From contig NZ_JONT01000002.1 in the NCBI RefSeq assembly GCF_000711975.1, positions 124,001 through 188,000 on the forward strand: a stretch of DNA of 64,000 nt. The letters are read 5' to 3'. Positions 59,102 to 64,000 of this stretch are shown here, piece by piece; positions within the stretch are counted from its first letter, which is position 1; each line of letters starts with the position of its first letter. The notes under the pieces were generated by a model. That model was not told the DNA's origin. It saw only the letters and a list, made by a program, of their open reading frames with translations, and made no database searches. This stretch comes from Desulfofalx alkaliphila DSM 12257 (GTDB lineage: Bacteria; Bacillota; Desulfotomaculia; Desulfotomaculales; Desulfohalotomaculaceae). A program made the translations under genes and the position numbers.

Positions 59102-59581
59102 ATGTCTGACTTACAGAAGAAAAAATTAAGCCCCACCCAGCAAGAGTATCAGTCCTTTGCTAAGGACAGGGAGCCCCGGCGTCCGGTATTAAGAAATTGT
59201 GCCGTTGCCTTTTTAGTGGGGGGAAGTATTTGTATCCTGGGTCAAGGGATCCAAGATTTATTTCTGTGGAACTTTGACTTTACTGAAAAAACAGCCGGCA
59301 ACCCCACAGTGGCTGTTTTGATATTTATAGCCGTGGTACTGACGGCAACGGGGGTGTATGACCACATTGGACAGTGGGCCGGGGCCGGTACCGCTGTACC
59401 TGTCACCGGCTTTGCCAATGCCGTTGCCTCTGCTGCAATCGAGCATCGCACAGAGGGTTATGTTTTGGGGGTAGGGGGTAATATGTTTAAACTTGCCGGC
59501 TCGGTGATCATTTTCGGCGTATTTGCTGCCTTTATTGTGGCCTTATTAAGTACACTTTTAACAATGTTGGGGGGAGCCTAG
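59102..59581 (+). CDS. spoVAC: Stage V sporulation protein AC
   Basis: 159 residues with four or more membrane helices. The N-terminal YQSFAKDREPRRPVLRNCAVAF and FLVGGSICILGQGIQDLF regions are typical of SpoVAC. The protein is a mechanosensitive channel-like component in the spore inner membrane that moves Ca-dipicolinic acid during sporulation and germination. It is 11 bp from the DUF421 gene and 1 bp from spoVAD. Confidence 0.93.
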   Translation: MSDLQKKKLSPTQQEYQSFAKDREPRRPVLRNCAVAFLVGGSICILGQGIQDLFLWNFDFTEKTAGNPTVAVLIFIAVVLTATGVYDHIGQWAGAGTAVPVTGFANAVASAAIEHRTEGYVLGVGGNMFKLAGSVIIFGVFAAFIVALLSTLLTMLGGA

Positions 59582-59582
59582 C

Positions 59583-60587
59583 ATGTTACGAGGACATCAA
59601 ACATGGGTGTTTCCCAACAAACCTGTGATAGTGTCTGCAGCCGCAGTGGGCGGACCCTTTGAGGCCCAGGGGGCCATAGCTGAAGATTTTGACCTTTTGC
59701 ATGGGGATTTGTGGTTGGGCCAAGACAGTTATGAAAAGGCAGAAAAAAAGATGTTGGAAGAGGCCTGTGAAATCGCCATTCAAAAGGCAGGTATGCAGAA
59801 ATCAGACATCCAATTTTTCTTGAGCGGTGACCTGTTAAATCAAATTATATCCAGCAGTTTTGCCGCCCGGACAATGGCAGTGCCTTACATTGGGTTGTTT
59901 GGGGCCTGTTCCACCTCAATGAAAGGCCTGGCCCTGGGCTCCTTGATGGTGGACAGTAAATTTGCCCAAAACGCCCTTTGCGGGGCCGTCAGTCACAATG
60001 CCACTGTGGAAAAACAGTTCCGTTATCCCACTGAATATGGGGCACAAAAACCCCCCACCGCCCAGTGGACGGTAACCGGTGCCGGGGTTGCACTGCTGGC
60101 CGGTGCCGGAGAAGGGCCCCGGGTGACGGCGGCCACCATTGGCAGGGTGATAGACATGGGTATCAGCGACCCCTATAAGATGGGTTCGGCCATGGCGCCG
60201 GCGGCGGTGGATACAATCACCGCCCACCTTAGGGATTTAAAGATAAGGGCAGATGAATATGACCTGATAGCCACCGGAGATTTAGGTAGGGTGGGCCATC
60301 AAATAGCCGGCGATTTATTGCAAAGGCATGGGATCAAAGTACCCGGTGATATTTTTGTGGATTGCGGTATGCTCATATATGGTGAAGATCAACCGGTCTT
60401 TTCAGGGGGCAGCGGTTGTGGCTGCTCTGCGGTGGTTACCTACGGTCACATATTGAACCGTATGAAAAAGGGTGAGTTAAAAAAGGTATTGATAGTGGCC
60501 ACCGGAGCCTTACTGTCTCCCTTATCCTATCAGCAAAAAGAAAGTATACCCTGCATCGCCCACGCCGTTGCCATTGAAGCACCCTAG
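59583..60587 (+). CDS. spoVAD: Stage V sporulation protein AD
   Basis: 334 residues with the thiolase-like fold that binds dipicolinic acid in B. subtilis. Characteristic segments are KPVIVSAAAVGGPFEAQGAI, GLFGACSTSMKGLALGS and SGGSGCGCSAVVTYG. The catalytic Cys of true thiolases is present as GACST, but the family is not known to be enzymatic. It starts 1 bp after spoVAC. Confidence 0.94.
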   Translation: MLRGHQTWVFPNKPVIVSAAAVGGPFEAQGAIAEDFDLLHGDLWLGQDSYEKAEKKMLEEACEIAIQKAGMQKSDIQFFLSGDLLNQIISSSFAARTMAVPYIGLFGACSTSMKGLALGSLMVDSKFAQNALCGAVSHNATVEKQFRYPTEYGAQKPPTAQWTVTGAGVALLAGAGEGPRVTAATIGRVIDMGISDPYKMGSAMAPAAVDTITAHLRDLKIRADEYDLIATGDLGRVGHQIAGDLLQRHGIKVPGDIFVDCGMLIYGEDQPVFSGGSGCGCSAVVTYGHILNRMKKGELKKVLIVATGALLSPLSYQQKESIPCIAHAVAIEAP

Positions 60588-60655
60588 TCTAAGCCAAGCT
60601 ATATAGCGTAGGCATACCAAGGCTGTTTAAATCTATAAGGTCAGGAGTGGTTTTT

Positions 60656-61009
60656 TTGGAAGCATATTTGTGGGCCTTCATAGTGGGCGGGATAATATGT
60701 GTTATCGGTCAACTGCTTATGGATGTTGGCAAACTTACCCCGGCACATACTTTGAGCATTTTGGTGGTTAGCGGAGCGGTTTTGGGCGGATTGGGTATAT
60801 ATGAATCGCTGATAGATTTTGCCGGTGCAGGGGCCACCGTACCGATAACCAGCTTTGGCAACTCATTGGTAAAGGGTGCTTTGGATGAAGCCCAGCGCAC
60901 AGGCTTGGTTGGGGTTTTAACCGGTATTTTTGAGGTGACCAGCGCCGGAATATCTGCCGCCATTATTTTTGGCTTCATGGCAGCACTCTTGGTTAAACCC
61001 AAGGGTTAA
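60656..61009 (+). CDS. spoVAE: Stage V sporulation protein AE (AEb type)
   Basis: 117 residues from TTG 60656 (AGGAG 8 bases upstream; GTG 60647 overlaps it). It has three to four membrane helices. The pattern FIVGGIICVIGQLLMDVGKLTPAH and GAGATVPITSFGNSLVKG is that of SpoVAEb. It is related to spoVAC by common origin, with GAGT/ATVPITGF-like loops in both. It is the third DPA-channel component; spoVAA, AB, AF and AEa are missing, as in spoVA-2 clusters. Confidence 0.92.
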   Translation: MEAYLWAFIVGGIICVIGQLLMDVGKLTPAHTLSILVVSGAVLGGLGIYESLIDFAGAGATVPITSFGNSLVKGALDEAQRTGLVGVLTGIFEVTSAGISAAIIFGFMAALLVKPKG

Positions 61010-61024
61010 AGGGAGGGTGGTACC

Positions 61025-61462
61025 ATGAAATTATTATTTAAAATTCTTATCTTGATGTTGACATTTTTCCTGCTGGCTGCTTGTTCCATGCAGGGGTCAC
61101 AAAAGAAACCCTTACCGGAAGACCTGGAAGTTACCTTTGAAAACGAGGTATCTCAAGGGGCCATGCAATTGGCCATGTCTGTTGCCGGTGTTAAGGAAGC
61201 CACTTCGGTGGCCATAAACCGGGAAGTCGGCACTGCAGTTAAGGTAACCGGTTTTGACCGCTGGCGGTTGAAATCCATTCGGGAAGAAACCTATAAAAAA
61301 ATTAAAGATGCTTACCCTGATTATGAGGTGCATGTTACCTCAGACAAAAAACTTTTTTGGCAGCTGCAGCAAATTAGAAATGAGATAGATGAAGGAAAAG
61401 TTAAATCACCGGTGGAGGTTAAAGACCGGTTTGACAAAATCAATGAAAATATGGGAGGGTAA
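61025..61462 (+). CDS. YhcN/YlaJ-like sporulation lipoprotein
   Basis: 145 residues. A lipoprotein signal (MKLLFKILILMLTFFLLAAC, C at residue 20) precedes a domain resembling YhcN/YlaJ spore lipoproteins (SVAGVKEATSVAINREVGTAVK, followed by a helix of KSIREETYKKIKDAYPDYEV and VTSDKKLFWQLQQI). YhcN-type proteins are found in the spore inner membrane and in spoVA-2mob operons. Sixteen bases separate it from spoVAE. Confidence 0.83.
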   Translation: MKLLFKILILMLTFFLLAACSMQGSQKKPLPEDLEVTFENEVSQGAMQLAMSVAGVKEATSVAINREVGTAVKVTGFDRWRLKSIREETYKKIKDAYPDYEVHVTSDKKLFWQLQQIRNEIDEGKVKSPVEVKDRFDKINENMGG

Positions 61463-61476
61463 AAGCCAAATAAACT

Positions 61477-62151
61477 ATGATTCTTGTAATTATAAGAACC
61501 TTAATACTATTTACCTTAGTGGTTATTGCCCTAAGGTTAATGGGACAAAGACAAATTGGTCAATTACAGCCCTATGAATTGGTGGTAATAATTTTGCTGG
61601 CGGATTTAGCCGTATTGCCCATGGCCGATACCGGCGTGCCCCTGATTTCAGGGATACTGCCAATATTTCTACTGCTTTTGTTTCAGGTGGCCATTTCATA
61701 TACCGGCCTGAAAAGCCAATGGGCCCGGGGGATTATTTGCGGAACCCCGGCAGTTTTGATAGAAAACGGGAAAATAATAGAAGAAGAGCTGCGGCGCAAC
61801 CGTTATAACCTCAATGAACTTAACGAGCAGTTAAGGGCCAAAAACGTGCCCAACATCGCCGACGTGGAATTTGCCATTTTGGAAACCAGCGGGGATTTAA
61901 GTGTCATACCCAAATCCCAAAAAAGACCCTTAAACCCTGAGGATTTGAAGATACCCACTAAATACGAAGGCCTACCCATAACACTGATTATAGACGGTAA
62001 GCTGCAGCAAAAAAATTTAATTAACAGTAACATCGATAAACAATGGTTACAAACGGAATTAAAAAAATTTGGCATTGACAGTTTTAAAGAGGTCTTATTT
62101 GCCAGCATAGACACCGAGGGTAAATTATATTACCAAGCAAAGTCAACATAA
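61477..62151 (+). CDS. DUF421 (YetF-like) membrane protein, second copy
   Basis: 224 residues. The start ATG 61477 lies 15 bases after the lipoprotein gene. Three N-terminal membrane helices are followed by RLMGQRQIGQLQPYELVVI and the cytoplasmic domain with LRAKNVPNIADVEFAILETS. It lacks the DUF1657-like tail of the copy at 58233. It is shorter than Bacillus YetF (around 230) by only a few residues. Role unknown. Confidence 0.88.
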   Translation: MILVIIRTLILFTLVVIALRLMGQRQIGQLQPYELVVIILLADLAVLPMADTGVPLISGILPIFLLLLFQVAISYTGLKSQWARGIICGTPAVLIENGKIIEEELRRNRYNLNELNEQLRAKNVPNIADVEFAILETSGDLSVIPKSQKRPLNPEDLKIPTKYEGLPITLIIDGKLQQKNLINSNIDKQWLQTELKKFGIDSFKEVLFASIDTEGKLYYQAKST

Positions 62152-62172
62152 TGAAATTAAGGAGCTGCTGAT

Positions 62173-62553
62173 ATGCGGTTGTTAATTGTGTTGTCTGCCA
62201 TACTTGTTTCCTTTATGGTGTTGGGCAGCTGGGTAAATCATAGCTTAACCGACACCGCAGAAGTATTATCCAAAGACCTGGTGGAGATAATGCAGGAGAT
62301 AGAACAGGACAATTGGCAGGATGCATTGGACAAAACAAAGGCACTGGAACAGCAGTTAAAGGAAAAAACCCACTGGTGGCCCATGATACTGGACCATCAA
62401 GAGATTGACGAGGTTGAATTTGCTCTGGCACGCTTGAAAGAATATGTTGCTGCTCAAAATCCGGACTTGTCCCTGGCACAGCTTTCAGAAATAAAGTTGA
62501 TGCTTCAACACATACCGGATAAGGAATCAGTTACCCTGAAAAATATATTTTAA
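62173..62553 (+). CDS. DUF4363 family protein
   Basis: 126 residues with an N-terminal membrane anchor (LLIVLSAILVSFMVLGSWV) and a helical outer domain: VEIMQEIEQDNWQDALDKTK, HWWPMILDHQEIDEVEFALA and LSEIKLMLQHIPDKE. This matches DUF4363, found next to DUF421/spoVA genes in spore-forming Clostridia. It is the last gene of the operon; an AATTCCC/GGGAATT hairpin follows (about 62557-62585). Confidence 0.82.
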   Translation: MRLLIVLSAILVSFMVLGSWVNHSLTDTAEVLSKDLVEIMQEIEQDNWQDALDKTKALEQQLKEKTHWWPMILDHQEIDEVEFALARLKEYVAAQNPDLSLAQLSEIKLMLQHIPDKESVTLKNIF

Positions 62554-62556
62554 TCG

Positions 62557-62585
62557 CTCAATTCCCATTTTATGAGAGGGAATTA
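62557..62585 (+). terminator. Hairpin after the spoVA-type operon
   Basis: AATTCCC pairs with GGGAATT with about 14 bases between. No T-run follows, so termination is uncertain. Confidence 0.45.
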
Positions 62586-62644
62586 ATAAGGGCCGTCGAA
62601 GTATTAAGTATGCATATCGAACAGCGGTTCTGTGAGGTGATATC

Positions 62645-63811
62645 ATGCTTGACTTGGGCGGCCTTTTTCATCAAATCGATCAAATGGTAGTAGAATGTAA
62701 AAGCAGGGTGGATATAAATAACAAGAAATTGTCAGTGGCCAAAGGGGCCATGGCCCATTTAAAAGATAAATGGCAGCAAATAACTCACAGGGTGAGGGAG
62801 AGTAAAACCTCTTGGTTGGTTGCTGAACCAATGGAGGAGGTGGATGCGGTACATTCTCCCATAAGACCGCCAAGGGAATATACTGTGCTGGCCACTGACG
62901 GATCTCAAATAATGCCCGACCATCATCAGGTGGTATTGTGTTATTTAATTAATATAGGAAAAGTTGTCTTGCATTATGGTGAAAAGGCGGCAGCTAAATT
63001 GACCAACGATGCAAGCTTATATTTTAAGGAAGAAGATTTGTACATGGATGAAGACGGTGCAAAGCGATTGGTTGACAGCCAAAGGGTTTCTGCCATGCGC
63101 ACGCTGGCAGAAACCAAGGCCCTTGTTGAATTGGCTCAACAGGATAAGCAGACCGAAAGCACCGTTGCTTTTGCCGATGGGACCTTGATACATTGGACCA
63201 GCGCCCAGCAGGCTTGGTCTAAGCAATTTTTAGAAGAAATACTTGCAAACTATGAATATTTGTACCAATTAAAGGTGCCCCTGGTGGGGTATATATCAGG
63301 CACCAGAAGCACCGATGTTGTCAATATGTTAAGGGTGGCCATGTGTCCCCATAGCCGGGTGGATTGCGATCACTGCCAATGGAGAAACCTTCCCGAGGCC
63401 GGCTGTGAACAGGTTAGCGGCCTTAGGGATGCTGTGCTTTTTTCTGACAAACTTAAATACGGGCAGCGTTCTGCGGTCTTTAAATCCCGCTCCCAGGTGT
63501 TAGAAAAGTATGGCCGGCATTGGGTGTGTTTTTTTTATGTAAACCTAGGTGCCGAGGTGGCCCGGGTGGAAATACCCTTATGGGTGGCGGAAAACAAAAA
63601 ATATTTAGATCTGGTACACTGCCTGGTCATTGATCAGGTTATTAAGGGTCTTCATTATCCCCTTTGCCTTTCCGAAGCTCACCGGCAGGCAGTGGTCACC
63701 GGGTCCGATCGGGAATTGTTTTATCAATTGGTTAATAACAAACTAATTGAAAATGGCTTAAAATCTGAGATATCTTATAAAAGTCTACGAAAAAGGAGCG
63801 TTCCGGTTTAA
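62645..63811 (+). CDS. nurA: NurA-type nuclease
   Basis: 388 residues from ATG 62645 (GAGGTG upstream). The NurA domain is shown by VLATDGSQIMPD (about residues 80-91, with the catalytic Asp), VAFADGTLIHW and later segments LVGYISGTRSTDVVNML and CEQVSGLRDAVLF. The region CPHSRVDCDHCQW has several Cys that could bind zinc or an Fe-S cluster. NurA is a 5'-3' exonuclease that works with the HerA hexameric ATPase in end resection. The herA-like gene starts on the base after its stop. Confidence 0.87.
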   Translation: MLDLGGLFHQIDQMVVECKSRVDINNKKLSVAKGAMAHLKDKWQQITHRVRESKTSWLVAEPMEEVDAVHSPIRPPREYTVLATDGSQIMPDHHQVVLCYLINIGKVVLHYGEKAAAKLTNDASLYFKEEDLYMDEDGAKRLVDSQRVSAMRTLAETKALVELAQQDKQTESTVAFADGTLIHWTSAQQAWSKQFLEEILANYEYLYQLKVPLVGYISGTRSTDVVNMLRVAMCPHSRVDCDHCQWRNLPEAGCEQVSGLRDAVLFSDKLKYGQRSAVFKSRSQVLEKYGRHWVCFFYVNLGAEVARVEIPLWVAENKKYLDLVHCLVIDQVIKGLHYPLCLSEAHRQAVVTGSDRELFYQLVNNKLIENGLKSEISYKSLRKRSVPV

Positions 63812-64000
63812 ATGTTGGTCAATAATGAAGCTATTGGTGAGGTAATTGAAAGTGATACCACCCAATTTACTTGCGAAGCCAGCCATCTTCACAGCCCGCC
63901 AGAATTTGGTTCCTTCGTACAGGTTGATAATGGTGACACCGGTATAATAGGTGTGGTCTTTCACACCACCACATTAAGCAGCGATCCGGGCCGAAAACCA
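63812..64000 (+). CDS. herA: HerA-like ATPase, N-terminal HAS-barrel part (cut by window edge)
   Basis: Only the first 63 codons are present, starting ATG 63812 with AAAAAGGAG upstream. The visible part (IGEVIESDTTQFTCEASHLH, followed by FGSFVQVDNGDTGIIGVVF) is the HAS-barrel domain that precedes the ATPase domain of HerA. Adjacency to nurA makes the assignment solid, though no Walker motif is in view. Confidence 0.8.
   Translation, partial: MLVNNEAIGEVIESDTTQFTCEASHLHSPPEFGSFVQVDNGDTGIIGVVFHTTTLSSDPGRKP

Noticed and set aside
1-64000. tRNA or rRNA genes
   Set aside because: No cloverleaf with a GGTTCGAATCC-type T-arm and no rRNA-like conserved stretch was recognised on either strand; a scan with tRNAscan-SE and Infernal would settle it.

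Overview
The window looks like chromosome of an anaerobic, endospore-forming Firmicute of the Desulfotomaculum/Peptococcaceae type. This is inferred from gene content: three sets of sporulation or germination genes, [FeFe] hydrogenase, Nfn-type transhydrogenase, a tungsten/molybdenum aldehyde oxidoreductase, Lar nickel-pincer maturation genes, and Gram-positive ribosome binding sites with frequent GTG/TTG starts. No rRNA, tRNA, CRISPR array or intact prophage was seen.

Layout. 1-4.1 kb: the end of a selenium-dependent molybdenum-hydroxylase maturation cluster (yqeB, yqeC, mocA) followed by nfnA/nfnB. 4.1-7.2 kb (minus): a FIST sensor and a GAF-PAS-GGDEF-HD-GYP protein in one operon. 7.3-8.8 kb: a secreted Gly/His-rich protein, a small soluble protein and a nitroreductase. 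8.8-11.25 kb (minus): a SsuABC/TauABC-type ABC importer. 11.5-15.6 kb: an HD-GYP protein, tex and an isolated zinc-type adk. 15.8-19.6 kb: a gerA/gerB/gerC germinant receptor operon. 19.6-23.0 kb (minus): a group-B-like [FeFe] hydrogenase and an ABC-F ATPase. 23.1-24.2 kb: an unknown gene, a promoter-terminator unit without a gene, and pgpA.

24.2-39.0 kb is the most distinctive segment. Two paralogous sigma-54 activators flank a complete Liv-type ABC importer. After the second activator lies a textbook -24/-12 promoter that drives an eight-gene redox operon: [2Fe-2S] protein, FAD/NAD oxidoreductase, ferredoxin-like protein, BFD-like protein, DAO-type flavoenzyme, a polyferredoxin, aldehyde ferredoxin oxidoreductase (AOR) and a MoaD/ThiS-like carrier. 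I read this as an inducible pathway that imports an amino acid or N-methyl amine, oxidises it with a split sarcosine-oxidase/proline-dehydrogenase-like complex, and passes the aldehyde to AOR with ferredoxin as electron acceptor.

39.1-42.1 kb: deoC, trxB and a decayed nested insertion sequence. 42.1-46.7 kb: an AT-rich orphan gene, a CBO0543-like membrane protein, a small membrane protein, an S1C protease, a phosphoesterase and a UPF0173 hydrolase. 46.9-50.5 kb: an unknown gene divergent from larE-larB-larC. 50.5-57.6 kb: a LapA-like protein, dinG, pssA, a 21-codon spoVM, a sensor kinase, a TIGR04086 protein, a radical SAM protein, a 54-residue orphan and copZ. 57.7-62.6 kb: DUF1657/DUF421/spoVAC-D-E/YhcN-like/DUF421/DUF4363, resembling the mobile spoVA-2mob heat-resistance operon. 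The window ends in nurA and the start of a herA-like gene.
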